Shown piece by piece: positions 8,168-18,115 of a stretch of DNA of 64,000 nucleotides (within the stretch, counting starts at the first letter, position 1; each line of letters opens with the position of its first letter). The translations under genes and the position numbers were made by a program. The stretch lies in contig NZ_CP008849.1 of assembly GCF_000730385.1 (NCBI RefSeq), positions 1,488,001-1,552,000 on the forward strand, given 5' to 3'. The notes beneath the pieces were generated by a model that saw only the letters and a program-made list of their open reading frames with translations, ran no database searches and was not told where the DNA came from. This DNA is from Alteromonas australica (GTDB lineage: Bacteria; Pseudomonadota; Gammaproteobacteria; Enterobacterales; Alteromonadaceae).

Positions 8168-8213
8168 AAGTGTCCTTGTTTTTAGGGGGATGTACAAAGT
8201 CCCATCCCTTCGA

Positions 8214-8450
8214 TTAGGGTTGGTTTTCGTTTTGGTTGGGAATATCGTTACATACTTGGCAGGCAATGTTTTTGCGAAAATTATATGCACGGCGTGCGGC
8301 AAAAATGGAGAGTGAAATGACTGTCCAAATGACACCGAATTCCACAGAGTAACCGAGAGTTTGGCCTTTTAAGTACTGAACTCCAGCCAATAAAACGAAA
8401 ATAATTGGAAAGGCGATACCGTATTGAGCGGCCCATTTTTTTATTGGCAT
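8214..8450 (-). CDS. Small membrane protein, unknown
   Basis: A 78-aa protein with two predicted membrane segments (about 10-27 and 36-52) and a polar C-terminal tail containing ACQVC. AGGAAC lies upstream of ATG 8450. No family is recognised. The frame is favoured over the overlapping 8281-8499 minus-strand frame because it has coherent hydrophobic segments and a ribosome site. Probably in an operon with the secreted protein at 7736-8167. Confidence 0.6.
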   Translation of the reverse strand: MPIKKWAAQYGIAFPIIFVLLAGVQYLKGQTLGYSVEFGVIWTVISLSIFAARRAYNFRKNIACQVCNDIPNQNENQP

Positions 8451-8645
8451 TGGTTGTTCCTGTTACCCACTGTCTCGTCCATAAAAAGCGTGCTTGCATC
8501 GGTGGACACCGGAATTGAATTTGCGGCCCACATACTGAGATTAGAATAGCGCTTCTGGTTTAATATTTATACTAGAAAAATGCTACTCTGTGGACAAAAT
8601 TCACTTATGAACTCTTAATGTTATCGCTAAATAAGGGCAATTTTT

Positions 8646-9296
8646 ATGAAGGCCGTGCTGTTCGACCATGATGGGACGTTAATTAATTCTGAAGCCATCC
8701 ATTTTGATTTGTGGCAACGCTTTTTATCACACTACGGCGTCAGCATAACCAGCGATTATTACAATGAACAAATGGCTGGTGTATCGGTGCGTGAAAATGC
8801 CCCTGACATTATCAAAGCATTCAATTTACCCCTTACGCCACAAGCGCTGTTTGAAGGTCGTAGAGCCCTGACTTTAGATTATTTAAGCACACAAGCGTTC
8901 CCGCTTATGCCCGGCGCAAAAGAGGTGCTGTGGCAGTGTTATCAGCAGGGCATACGGGTCGCTATCGTTACCGGCGGGGCCAGGGCTTCAGTAGAGCGCA
9001 CGCTCAAAGACTATGGGCTATCAAAGTGGGTAGAATGCGTTGTATCTTCGGATGATGTAGCGACAGGAAAGCCGGCGCCAGATTGCTACCTTAAGGCGCT
9101 TCGCCTCATGGATCTTAGCGCAAACGAGGCTGTGGCCGTTGAAGATACCGGTTTTGGTGTAGCGTCAGCGGTAGCGGCCGGAGTGGCGTGTGTGGCTATT
9201 CCTACCCCTTTATCGTCCCACCACGACTTTTCTGCCGCTCGCGCACAATATGCCTGTTTACTCGACTGGTTTAACCAAGAAATTGGACAGTCATAA
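8646..9296 (+). CDS. HAD superfamily phosphatase (beta-phosphoglucomutase-like)
   Basis: 216 aa. Motif I FDHDGT gives nucleophile Asp7 and acid Asp9. A helical cap domain follows (about 16-80), then motif II IVTGG, motif III Lys in GKPAPD, and motif IV EDTGFGV, whose GFGV replaces the commoner S/NG. Likely hydrolyses a sugar phosphate or similar small phosphomonoester; the exact substrate cannot be read from sequence. Monocistronic, convergent with the patatin gene. Confidence 0.88.
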   Translation: MKAVLFDHDGTLINSEAIHFDLWQRFLSHYGVSITSDYYNEQMAGVSVRENAPDIIKAFNLPLTPQALFEGRRALTLDYLSTQAFPLMPGAKEVLWQCYQQGIRVAIVTGGARASVERTLKDYGLSKWVECVVSSDDVATGKPAPDCYLKALRLMDLSANEAVAVEDTGFGVASAVAAGVACVAIPTPLSSHHDFSAARAQYACLLDWFNQEIGQS

Positions 9297-9354
9297 AAAA
9301 TTGGCTGTTAAATGAACCTAAATCCGCTACTGTCAGCGTCACTTCATCTATTGG

Positions 9355-10413
9355 CTACTGTGCTAGCGCTTGGTTGTTCTGCTGCTGGGCGCGCGCCGTG
9401 GCCCTGCTACTCACCATGGCGGTTAATTCATCCGTAGACGACGCAGTGCGCTTTTGAGATAGCGGTTTTGTATACTGATTAAGGTAGCTTAATCCTGCTT
9501 TGACGCCTAAATTGTAATCGAAGCGTAAATCGCCATCGGTGCTGCCAAGTAGTTTGCTTTGCAACTTTTCTGGCGCGAAAATTTGAACGATCTCCACGTC
9601 TTTAGGTGGGTTAGCCAAGAACGCCAATTCTCGTTGGTATGCCTGCTCATGCTGCAGTAAAAAATCGATGGTTTTAGGGCAGTGGCCAGAGACGCACACT
9701 AGGGCGCTCACTTTTGCTAACCATGCTGATTGCGCTTGAAATTTCTCATCCACCGTACGTATAACGACAATCTTGCGCGCGCCGCGCTTGTACGCTTCAG
9801 TCACCGGCAAAGGCGCCGCTAACCCACCGTCTAAATAAAAGTCAGTATTCGGTTTTTGCGTGTCTGAACACCCTTCGGTCACTAGGGGCACACCTTGCTT
9901 ATATAAATAGGGAAGGGCACTGGAGGCCTTTATCACCTCTAACCAATGGTTTGCCTTGGCTAGTGGGTTGAAATAGTAGGCTTTTCGATTACGCGCATTG
10001 GTTGCGGTAAACAGTACTTCTCTTTGTTTGGCATTGTCTTCAGCAGTGGCAAAATCTAACCGTCGGTTAGCTTCTTTGGTTTTGTCGAAGTACCAATCTA
10101 AGTCAACAATGTGTCTGCCTAGTAGGCTTCTTCCCACGTGGAAAAAGCGCTTGTGGCGAGACAAGCCGCGAATAAGGCGTTTAGCGTAGCCTTTCTGACG
10201 TGACAAAAAGCTGGTTAGGTTTTGAGAACCGGCCGATGTACCTATAAGTATGTCAAAAGGGTCGTATTGATGAGACAACCATGCATCTAATACGCCTGCT
10301 GTGAAAATACCGCGCTGACCACCCCCTTCTGCAATGAGCGCGGTTTTGACTGTATTTTCATTGGCGGCTATCTGTGTTGAAAGCTGCCTTGTAGACGTAG
10401 ATGTTAACTGCAC
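9355..10413 (-). CDS. Patatin-like phospholipase
   Basis: 352 aa, patatin-fold acyl hydrolase. Oxyanion loop GGGQRG (30-35), nucleophile elbow GTSAG with Ser60, and catalytic Asp195 in DGG, which together complete the Ser-Asp dyad. It resembles E. coli YjjU-type cytoplasmic patatins. The C-terminal 30 residues are low-complexity, Ala/Gln-rich. No signal peptide. Likely hydrolyses phospholipid or other acyl esters; substrate unknown. Confidence 0.9.
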   Translation of the reverse strand: MQLTSTSTRQLSTQIAANENTVKTALIAEGGGQRGIFTAGVLDAWLSHQYDPFDILIGTSAGSQNLTSFLSRQKGYAKRLIRGLSRHKRFFHVGRSLLGRHIVDLDWYFDKTKEANRRLDFATAEDNAKQREVLFTATNARNRKAYYFNPLAKANHWLEVIKASSALPYLYKQGVPLVTEGCSDTQKPNTDFYLDGGLAAPLPVTEAYKRGARKIVVIRTVDEKFQAQSAWLAKVSALVCVSGHCPKTIDFLLQHEQAYQRELAFLANPPKDVEIVQIFAPEKLQSKLLGSTDGDLRFDYNLGVKAGLSYLNQYTKPLSQKRTASSTDELTAMVSSRATARAQQQNNQALAQ

Positions 10414-10512
10414 GAATTTTGCCTCATCGAACGTTCATGTGAATACGACAAGTATATAGAGCAGTGAATAGTGGGAAAAATTGAAAGAATGAATCGGTGT
10501 GATAGGGAAATG

Positions 10513-10544
10513 CAAACAGCGGAAAGTGGACTTTCCGCTGTTTG
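10513..10544 (-). terminator. Strong hairpin downstream of the M16 peptidase gene
   Basis: Perfect 14-bp stem CAAACAGCGGAAAG / CTTTCCGCTGTTTG with a 4-nt loop, 12 bp past the stop codon at 10557 on the minus strand. There is no good T-run, so it may be a 3'-end stabiliser or a weak terminator. Confidence 0.5.
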
Positions 10545-10556
10545 TCAGAAGGGTTT

Positions 10557-13442
10557 CTATTCTTTTGAGGACGACATGCTAGCGTTATCTGCATTCAAGA
10601 GGATAGGCTCGCCGAAGCCCAGTTTTGCTAGCCTGGGAAGCTGTGTTTTAGCATCGCCAACCACTAACCAAATCATCTTGTCAGGGTTTGCGTAAGTGGT
10701 CGCTAACTGCTGAATGTCTTCTATAGTTATGTCTTGTACAATATTTTGGCGGGTTTGAACAATATCTGCCTGCCAACCATAGCGGCTCATTTTCTGTAGT
10801 AGTGACAACTTCGCATTGGCAGTTTCAAACTGTCTGGCTGCACTTTTCAGGAAGAAACTTTTCGTATTGACTAAATCTTCTTCACTGAAGGTGTCAGGGT
10901 AGAGCGTCAAAATGTCTTTTACTAGGGCCGCAGACTCGAAGGTGACGTTGGTGCGTACGCTACTTCCAATGATAAAGGGGCCAGGGATATCCGAACCACT
11001 AAACGCCGAGCGAATACCGTAAGTGTAACCTTTACCTTCGCGTAACGACTGGGTCAAACGTGACGCAAAACCACCGCCTCCCAATTTGTAGTTCATTACT
11101 GTGGCAGGGTAGAAGTCTTCGTCGGTTTCGGCCATGGCGAGGTAGCCAAAACGCAGCACCGATTGTTTCGCGCCAGGCACATCATAAAAGTACACTTTGG
11201 ATGTTTCAGGGGTATTAGCGACCTTAAGCTCAGGTAGGCTTACGGCTTTCTTAGGCCAGCCTTCTACCCAACCTTTCATTGTCTCTATCACCGTTTCTGA
11301 AGATACTGCGCCCACAACATGGACGTGGGTAAGGTTTGGAGCAATATATTTAGCGTAATAGGCTTTAAGGTCGTCCATGGTAATGTTCGATAACGTGCTT
11401 TCATTACCCATTGGGTTCAAAGAGAAGATATGATCTTTACCATAGAGCAAGGCTGCAAATGCGTTATCCGCTATATTGTTAGGGTTAGCTTTTTGTTGGG
11501 CTATGGTGCTTAGCGTGCTTTGCTTTGCCAGCGTAAACTCTTTTTCGTCCCATCTAGGGGAAAGCAACATTTCTTTGACGAGTGCAAGCGTAGATTGGTA
11601 GTTTTTAGACAAGGTATTGCCGTAAACCACAATAGATTCACGATTGGCTGAAATATCAATACTCGCGCCCAACATAGCCAGTGCGCTTTCTAACTCTTCA
11701 GGGGTTTTTGTCGCAGTACCTTTTTCTAGCACCATGGCAAGCAAGTTAGCCACACCGGCGGTTTCCATGCTTTCCGCACTTAAGCCACCGTCAATCTGCA
11801 GCGTAAATTCCACCAGTGGCAGTTCGTCATTTTCAATGCCATACAAGGTTAACCCGTTACTTAACTCGGTGTGCCATACTTCAGGAACAGGTGGGGTGGG
11901 CGTTTCACCATACGCTGGCTCTATACTGCGGTCAAAACTTGACGGGGTTTTGACATACTCTGTGTCTGCGGGCAGTTCAAAGGTTTCCCCCTCTGCATTT
12001 GCAACAATCGCTTCTTCTACCACGTTCGCCGGCGAAGCCCCCTCTAAAGCAAGTTCACCCTGTCCTTTGGGAACAAAGCTAGTAGAGACAAATGCCTTGT
12101 CTTTAATATACTGGCGGTAAACACGCATAACGTCGTCTTTGCTCACTGCAAGAAACTTCTTAATTTCTTCGTTCACGTAGCCTGGGTCGTCTGCAAAGAT
12201 ATTATACTGTGCTAAGTGGAAGGCCTTTCCTAACACGCTAGATAAGCGATTGTAAAACGAAGCTTCTATACCGGCTTTGATACGGGCTAAGTCTTCATCA
12301 CTGATGCCGTTTTCTTCAAATTCAGTGAATGCCTCTTCAATGGCCAGCTTTACGTCATCAAGATCAGTACCTGGATAGGCGCGCGTAATAATGGAAATTT
12401 CGCCAGCAATTTCAGAGTTACTGCTGTACATGGAAATATTGGAGGTAAGGGCTTTATCATCTATTAATATTTTGTTTAATGGCGCTACTTTACCCTCAGA
12501 AAGATACTGGCTAAGAACATCCAACGCATAGGCGTCATTATGAAAAAGGTCGACGCCTGGCCAAACCATTCGTAATTCAGGCAGTTGCGCGAAGTTGTCC
12601 TCGTACATACGAAGCTTGCTGTCGGTAAGCACCGCGGGCTTGTCGACAAGTGGCTTGATTTCCTCACCGCGGGGAATCTCATCAAAATACTTATGTACCC
12701 AGGCTTTCGCTTGTTCTGCGTCAAAGTCGCCTGCGATAACTAAGGTCGCATTGTTCGGCACATACCACTTTTTATAAAAGTCTTTCACATCTTGAAGTGT
12801 GGCATTTTGTAAGTCTTCTAACGAGCCTATGACTTGCCAGTTATAGGGGTGATCCTCCGGGTACAAGTTTTTATCAACAACATAATTTGCATGGCCATAA
12901 GGGCGGTTGTCATAACTTTGGCGTTTTTCATTTTTGACCACTTGCTTTTCTTTCGATAAAACAGCGTCTGTCACGGTATTGATGAAAAAGCCGAGCTTGT
13001 CTGCTTCAGCCCAAATCATTTTTTCTAACGCGTCGTTTGGCACGGTTTGGAAGTAGTTGGTACGGTCTCTACTCGTAGAGCCGTTAGCGCCAGAACCGCC
13101 AATGCGTGAGCTCATTTTATCTAAGCCACCTTTACCCAAGTTTTCTGATTCTAAAAACAGCAAATGTTCGAATAAATGCGCAAAGCCTGTGCGCCCTTCT
13201 ATTTCCCGAGCAGAACCAACATGAAACGTGAGCGCCACGGCCGTTACCGGGTCTGATTTGTCTTGGTGCAAAACCACTTCTAACCCGTTATCAAGGGTAA
13301 TCTTTTCATAATTTAGAACAAATTCTTGTGCGGACTGTTCTGTAGAGTTGTTCGCGGATGGTTGTTCAGGTTTTGTGCAAGCACCGAGTAAGCTTGCGCC
13401 TATCAGTAAGGTTGAAAATTTTAATAGCGAAGATGTCGTCAT
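10557..13442 (-). CDS. M16 family zinc peptidase lipoprotein
   Basis: 961 aa from ATG 13442; an upstream TTG in frame is disfavoured. Signal peptide with lipobox LLGAC (acylated Cys22), so anchored in a membrane facing the periplasm. Two M16 halves: the N-terminal half has the inverted zinc motif HLFEH (His89, Glu92, His93) and downstream NEKRQSYDNRP; the C-terminal half (from about 500) is a non-catalytic M16_C repeat pair. Insulinase/pitrilysin-like fold, expected to degrade short peptides. Gene is 150 bp downstream of the histidine kinase gene on the same strand. Confidence 0.93.
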   Translation of the reverse strand: MTTSSLLKFSTLLIGASLLGACTKPEQPSANNSTEQSAQEFVLNYEKITLDNGLEVVLHQDKSDPVTAVALTFHVGSAREIEGRTGFAHLFEHLLFLESENLGKGGLDKMSSRIGGSGANGSTSRDRTNYFQTVPNDALEKMIWAEADKLGFFINTVTDAVLSKEKQVVKNEKRQSYDNRPYGHANYVVDKNLYPEDHPYNWQVIGSLEDLQNATLQDVKDFYKKWYVPNNATLVIAGDFDAEQAKAWVHKYFDEIPRGEEIKPLVDKPAVLTDSKLRMYEDNFAQLPELRMVWPGVDLFHNDAYALDVLSQYLSEGKVAPLNKILIDDKALTSNISMYSSNSEIAGEISIITRAYPGTDLDDVKLAIEEAFTEFEENGISDEDLARIKAGIEASFYNRLSSVLGKAFHLAQYNIFADDPGYVNEEIKKFLAVSKDDVMRVYRQYIKDKAFVSTSFVPKGQGELALEGASPANVVEEAIVANAEGETFELPADTEYVKTPSSFDRSIEPAYGETPTPPVPEVWHTELSNGLTLYGIENDELPLVEFTLQIDGGLSAESMETAGVANLLAMVLEKGTATKTPEELESALAMLGASIDISANRESIVVYGNTLSKNYQSTLALVKEMLLSPRWDEKEFTLAKQSTLSTIAQQKANPNNIADNAFAALLYGKDHIFSLNPMGNESTLSNITMDDLKAYYAKYIAPNLTHVHVVGAVSSETVIETMKGWVEGWPKKAVSLPELKVANTPETSKVYFYDVPGAKQSVLRFGYLAMAETDEDFYPATVMNYKLGGGGFASRLTQSLREGKGYTYGIRSAFSGSDIPGPFIIGSSVRTNVTFESAALVKDILTLYPDTFSEEDLVNTKSFFLKSAARQFETANAKLSLLQKMSRYGWQADIVQTRQNIVQDITIEDIQQLATTYANPDKMIWLVVGDAKTQLPRLAKLGFGEPILLNADNASMSSSKE

Positions 13443-13593
13443 TGTTGTCTTTATTAGATTGTCCCTATTGTTCAATATAACAGCGAGGAATAAAGATGCC
13501 TAGTTGCAATGTTGCACTTTGGTCTATAGCCGCATAGAGGTTTGTTACAAAGTGTAAAATAGAGAGGGAAATGCTCACATACACGGGCTGTGG

Positions 13594-16128
13594 TTATTGC
13601 AAAAAGCGCTGTAGCACGGTCATTAAATTTTCTTTTTGGATAGGTTTGCTTATGTGGGCATCCATACCTGCACTAAAACACGCGTCTATGTCTTGTTGCA
13701 TGGCATTGGCGGTTAACGCCACTATCGGGTGCGTAACGCCCATTTGTTGTCGTAAAACCCGTGTAGCCTCGTAACCATCCATTTCGGGCATTTGAATATC
13801 CATCAAAATAATGTCAAACCCCTTGTCGGCGAAGGCATGAATAGCTTGGTTGCCATCTTTTACACGGGTTATTTGTAAGTTGGTTGCCGCTAACATAGCC
13901 TGGATAACTTCAACGTTAATATCGTTATCTTCAGCTAATAATACGTGGGTTTTCGAAAATTCGAGAACAGGAGCAGGCTTATCCACAGGTAAAGGTGTGT
14001 GTTGATTCGCTGTAAGTAAGGTAAGAGTGAAAGAGAAGCGCGAGCCCTTTCCAATATCACTTTCAACGGCTATTTGTGAATTCATGAGTTGCAACAGTTT
14101 GTTGCTTATATTCAGTCCTAGCCCTGAACCGCCATATTTTCTGGCGGTAGAGCTTTCTGCTTGTATAAACGGCTGAAACAGGTTTTCCTTTTGTGTTTCG
14201 CTAATGCCTATACCCTGGTCCTTAACCCAAATTTCCAACGTGCAGTCTTGCTCAGTTAACCTAATAACGTGTACGCCAATTTCAATATGGCCCTGGGTTG
14301 AAAACTTTATTGCGTTGCTAATTAAATTAGCAAGCACCTGTTTAACGCGTAGTTCATCGTAAATCAGTTGTTTAGGTAACGCTTTGTCAATATTGAAAAC
14401 AATCGCTAACCCTTTGTTCGCAGCCTGAGCATGAAAAATGTCAGCGAGTTTTTTCAAGCTATGCCGTAGGTTATAGGGGCCGTAATCTAATGCCAATTTG
14501 CCCGCTTCAATTTTTGAAAAATCGAGCAAATCGTTAATCAATTGAAGCAGCATCTCAGATGAATTAACAATTTGGTTGGTGAGTTTTTTCGTGTCTTTAT
14601 CTTGAAGTTTTTCGGTTAAGACCTGACCAAACCCAATGATGGCATTTAACGGGGTACGAATTTCATGGCTTATGTTTGAAATGAATTCGGTTTTTAAGCG
14701 ATTATGAAGCTCTGCCTTTTCTTTGGCTAATGCGGTGAGTGCATTGCTTTGTTTGGCTTTTTTGAAAAGCACCAATATGGTCGCTAACGTCAGCAGGGTT
14801 AATACCACAAAAACAATGAGCCAGCGGGTATAGAGCTTTTGGGTTTGCTGTGCGGCTTCTTTGGCTTCAAGCATCGACAAGTAGGCTTGGTTTTGAGCTT
14901 CCAATTGCAGTGCGCGTTCTTTTTGCTGCGCAATTTGGTTAATTAAATCGGCACTTTCCAGTAATTCTAGCTCTTCATACTTTTTGGCTTCAACGTAGTC
15001 GTTGTGAAACTGAATGTATTCATAATAAGCCGTTTGAAAATCACCTTCTTTAGCGGTGATTTCAGCGGCTAACTTTTCTAAATCGGCACGCCATGTTGTT
15101 TTCTCATCGGTGCGATAATCGTTGTACATAGCCCGAGACATATCAAGGGCTTCTCTGGCTTCTTTTAATCGGTCTACTTTCAATAATGCCTTTGCTTTAA
15201 GTCGGTATATCTCGCTGTCGTAAAATGAGGCCGTTAGTGGGTGGGAGGTCACTTTATCTGCCATGGCGAGTGCTTTGTCGATATCGTCAGTTCTAAAGTA
15301 GGTAGACGCCATGCCGTACAAAGCGAGGTACTCTGAGTAACTCATGTCTATGTTCTTGTCGTTTTCGATGGTTTTTTCGAAGTAACTAATGGCTTTTTCG
15401 TACTGGCCTTGGTTTCTAAAAAGAATGCCAATAACGTACAAATTATCGCTGATCAACACCCAAAAGTGATGCTCTTGCGCAAGTGCCAGCGATTTTTTGT
15501 AGTAGTTATAGGCAATGTCATAAGATTGAATAGAATGGTTGTAATCAGCCAGCATATAATAATAAAGCGCGGTAAGTTTTGGCGAGGCAAGTTCTCGACT
15601 TAGCTCTTCTAAGGTATTAAGCAACTCCGCGCTGGAGGCAAAAACTTGTGCCTCATTGTAAGTTAAAATGAGATAAGCAAGGGCGTACGCTTTGGTTTCT
15701 TTGTCATTAAAATCGGCGTTAATTAATTCCCCAAAGTAGGTATAAGCACTGTCGTATTTGGCATTAATCCCATCTATTCGAGCCAAACCGAGTTTAATTT
15801 TCATGCCCGAGGGGGAGTTATCCGCTAGGCTGGAAAGTAAATCATAAATGGGTTTTGAAGGGGTGTGATGTAAACGTAATTTTAATGCGGTATACAGTGC
15901 TCCGAGGTGGCGTTTTTCCTCTAGAGAATAATCACTGGCATTTAGCTTTGCCTCGAGGGTTTCGGTAATTTCCCCAATGGGCATTGGGCGCTCATTCGAT
16001 AATCGAGCCTCAAATTGCGCGAGTTCAGCGTGTACATTGGTTTTATCTGAGGCGTTAGCCTGGATAGGTAGTGCACAAAAATAGAATGATATTGTCAGTG
16101 TAAATAGTAAAACCCGATACATAGTCAT
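13594..16128 (-). CDS. Hybrid sensor histidine kinase with periplasmic TPR sensor
   Basis: 844 aa. Signal peptide about 1-26, TPR repeats through about residue 400 (periplasmic sensor), a coiled coil, one membrane span at 436-455, HisKA with His488 in SHEIRTPLN, HATPase_c (about 590-700; GGSGLGLNIS box), and a receiver domain with Asp777 in ILMDIQMPEMDG. The TPR-TM-HisKA-HATPase-REC order suggests sensing of a periplasmic protein or peptide. No HPt or cognate regulator lies nearby, so the phosphorelay partner is probably encoded elsewhere. Confidence 0.93.
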   Translation of the reverse strand: MTMYRVLLFTLTISFYFCALPIQANASDKTNVHAELAQFEARLSNERPMPIGEITETLEAKLNASDYSLEEKRHLGALYTALKLRLHHTPSKPIYDLLSSLADNSPSGMKIKLGLARIDGINAKYDSAYTYFGELINADFNDKETKAYALAYLILTYNEAQVFASSAELLNTLEELSRELASPKLTALYYYMLADYNHSIQSYDIAYNYYKKSLALAQEHHFWVLISDNLYVIGILFRNQGQYEKAISYFEKTIENDKNIDMSYSEYLALYGMASTYFRTDDIDKALAMADKVTSHPLTASFYDSEIYRLKAKALLKVDRLKEAREALDMSRAMYNDYRTDEKTTWRADLEKLAAEITAKEGDFQTAYYEYIQFHNDYVEAKKYEELELLESADLINQIAQQKERALQLEAQNQAYLSMLEAKEAAQQTQKLYTRWLIVFVVLTLLTLATILVLFKKAKQSNALTALAKEKAELHNRLKTEFISNISHEIRTPLNAIIGFGQVLTEKLQDKDTKKLTNQIVNSSEMLLQLINDLLDFSKIEAGKLALDYGPYNLRHSLKKLADIFHAQAANKGLAIVFNIDKALPKQLIYDELRVKQVLANLISNAIKFSTQGHIEIGVHVIRLTEQDCTLEIWVKDQGIGISETQKENLFQPFIQAESSTARKYGGSGLGLNISNKLLQLMNSQIAVESDIGKGSRFSFTLTLLTANQHTPLPVDKPAPVLEFSKTHVLLAEDNDINVEVIQAMLAATNLQITRVKDGNQAIHAFADKGFDIILMDIQMPEMDGYEATRVLRQQMGVTHPIVALTANAMQQDIDACFSAGMDAHISKPIQKENLMTVLQRFLQ

Positions 16129-16155
16129 GCGCTCATGATTCTTATTATATAAAGC

Positions 16156-16323
16156 GTTAAGTTAACGTTGATGTCTCACTAGGCCATATGAAAAGCTTAA
16201 TAACACGGGTGTTTCTGTGTTCGTACGCCAGCAATGTTTTTGCTTACGTTTGATTATACGTCTTATATAACGAATAACCTATACACTCATTGCGCTTACC
16301 ATAGCGCAAAACGTTAACTTAAC
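16156..16323. repeat. 14-bp inverted repeats bounding the kinase upstream region
   Basis: GTTAAGTTAACGTT at 16156-16169 and its exact reverse complement at 16310-16323, 140 bp apart, nearly fill the 195-bp gap between the kinase start and the end of the upstream gene. A smaller hairpin TTGCGC / GCGCAA lies just inside the right arm. Could be regulatory or a small element remnant. Confidence 0.45.
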
Positions 16324-18063
16324 CTAGAGCGTATTAATGGTTCTTAGCAGAGCGCTGCTCACTTCTGGCTTAAACGCCACAAAATGCTTGTTTAATGAAA
16401 TCGACGCTAAGCACAATATTTCAGGATCTGCCAAATAATCAGCAGGCGCTTGAATAACCTCAAAATAGTCTGCATTTTCTTGCTTCATATTTTTCACCAC
16501 CCGGTTAATGTAATTTTGTTTGTCTTCATCACTTAACAGCGCAGGTTTAGGAGAGAAGCTCCCTATTAAATCAGCCATTGCGTCGAGTTCTTGTTCTATA
16601 AGCGCCGAAGGTAGGGTGCCTTCGTTTCCATAGTGGTGTTGCAATGGAATGTCGCTGGGAAAGGCAAACGAGGCACAGGCAAGAGGGGAGTGAGTACGTA
16701 AGGCTACCATTTGTGCAATGATAGTCTGCCAGTAGTACAACACCGCTTCGTCACTTGCGTGAGCAAGGTAATGATTAATGCGCGTTTGTAGAAGTTGATT
16801 AATGGCAACAGACACCCTATTCATTGTGCCGCCTTCTCTCATTACTTGCCTATTAATAGCAATGACTTTTTCGTAAGTCTCAGAGTCAAATTTTTTCATG
16901 GCTTTCATGTAGCTGTGGGTAAGCAGCCCTTGCTCTATCGCTTCTTCTGAAATGTTTTCGTCGCTGCCAAAGCCACTAAATCCATACTCTGCACTGTTCA
17001 CAACTTGGGTAATGATTTTCGCTTTACGTAAGTCGTTATGGTCAGGGATCCATAAATCTTCATTCGGTGTTGCCAACACTTTTTCTAAAAACCATTGGGG
17101 TACGCCAGCATTGATATATTGTGTTTTAAGCGAACTGCTAAGGGCTTCGTTGTTGTGGGTAGAAGTGCCACCTATACCAGCAGCGTGAAAGGCCAACTCG
17201 CCATTTTCGCCAATGAGGCGGTTCACACCTGCTAAGTAAACTACGGTACAGGCGGATGAACAGCGTTCTTTAACGTAGGTATCAAGTTTTCGTTGTTTAA
17301 CAATACCCGCAAGCCTTATTGCACCTAGCATACGCCCCCCAATGCTGTGCAAGTGCAGAAGCTTAATATTAGGGTGGGCATCTAATTGTGCTTCAAGTTG
17401 CTTTTCACTGCCTACCTCAATGCCCCCGTATAACTCAAGCTCAGTTTCATTATTAAGTAACCTGAAATGAAGTTCTGGGTATTCTTGATGTTGGGTGATG
17501 AGGGAATATGACTCTTTGAGAACGGGGATACCCGTTGTCGATATATTGATGATATAACCAATAGTGCTGATGATGATTATGGCTTTGGCTACATTCGCCC
17601 ACAACATAGAGCCGCCGCGGTATGGATGCCTGTTAGCTGAGCGATAAATGCCCACGGTTTGCCACGTGATTAACGGCAGTATCACGGCGTAAAGTGATAG
17701 CATAAATACACCCAAGCTTAACCGGCTGTTTGCGTGTTCTATTCTATTTTCTACCAATGCGCCAAAGGCTAAAATGAAAAGGTTGATAGCAATACCCACC
17801 AGCCAATAGCTTATCGGTAACGAAAACTGTCCCTTCCAATATTTGGCAATCCAGTTTGACGCTTGCTTCTCATCTTGATAGGGGGAGGGGGTGATAACGT
17901 GTGGTTCAATAGAGGTGTGTAACTGCTGCGAATATGCGCTTTGCTGTCGCTTTTTAATATTGTCTTGAATCCGTTTCTCGCGCTCAGGATAGGCGGCTTT
18001 ATCTATGTGTGATAGGGCATCGTACAGTTCATCAAGGCTATATTTTTCGTAGTTGGGCTCCAT
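16324..18063 (-). CDS. Membrane protein with ClpP-like serine protease-type domain
   Basis: 579 aa. A cytoplasmic N-terminus (1-85) is followed by three membrane spans (about 86-104, 116-139, 157-176) and a ClpP/crotonase-like domain: HSIGGRMLGAIRLAGIV (239-255), CSSACTVVYLAGVNR (268-282), ELAFHAAG (289-296). This matches predicted periplasmic ClpP-class proteins (COG3904 type), with Ser270 and His293 as candidate catalytic residues. The roughly 280-residue C-terminal region is unassigned. Function unknown; membrane-linked proteolysis is inference. Confidence 0.65.
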   Translation of the reverse strand: MEPNYEKYSLDELYDALSHIDKAAYPEREKRIQDNIKKRQQSAYSQQLHTSIEPHVITPSPYQDEKQASNWIAKYWKGQFSLPISYWLVGIAINLFILAFGALVENRIEHANSRLSLGVFMLSLYAVILPLITWQTVGIYRSANRHPYRGGSMLWANVAKAIIIISTIGYIINISTTGIPVLKESYSLITQHQEYPELHFRLLNNETELELYGGIEVGSEKQLEAQLDAHPNIKLLHLHSIGGRMLGAIRLAGIVKQRKLDTYVKERCSSACTVVYLAGVNRLIGENGELAFHAAGIGGTSTHNNEALSSSLKTQYINAGVPQWFLEKVLATPNEDLWIPDHNDLRKAKIITQVVNSAEYGFSGFGSDENISEEAIEQGLLTHSYMKAMKKFDSETYEKVIAINRQVMREGGTMNRVSVAINQLLQTRINHYLAHASDEAVLYYWQTIIAQMVALRTHSPLACASFAFPSDIPLQHHYGNEGTLPSALIEQELDAMADLIGSFSPKPALLSDEDKQNYINRVVKNMKQENADYFEVIQAPADYLADPEILCLASISLNKHFVAFKPEVSSALLRTINTL

Positions 18064-18115
18064 GTTTGGAAAACATCCTTATTTATATACGCTATTTACC
18101 GCACGCGAAAACATG

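Noticed and set aside
8168..8335. N-terminal extension of the secreted protein at 7736-8167
   Set aside because: A signal peptide and AAGGA support ATG 8167, and the extension overlaps the upstream gene.
8281..8499. 72-aa minus-strand frame overlapping the small membrane protein
   Set aside because: No coherent hydrophobic segment or start signal; the frame at 8214-8450 is better supported.
11644..12120. 158-aa antisense frame inside the M16 peptidase gene
   Set aside because: It is the Ser/Thr-rich shadow of a well-supported coding frame and lacks a ribosome site.
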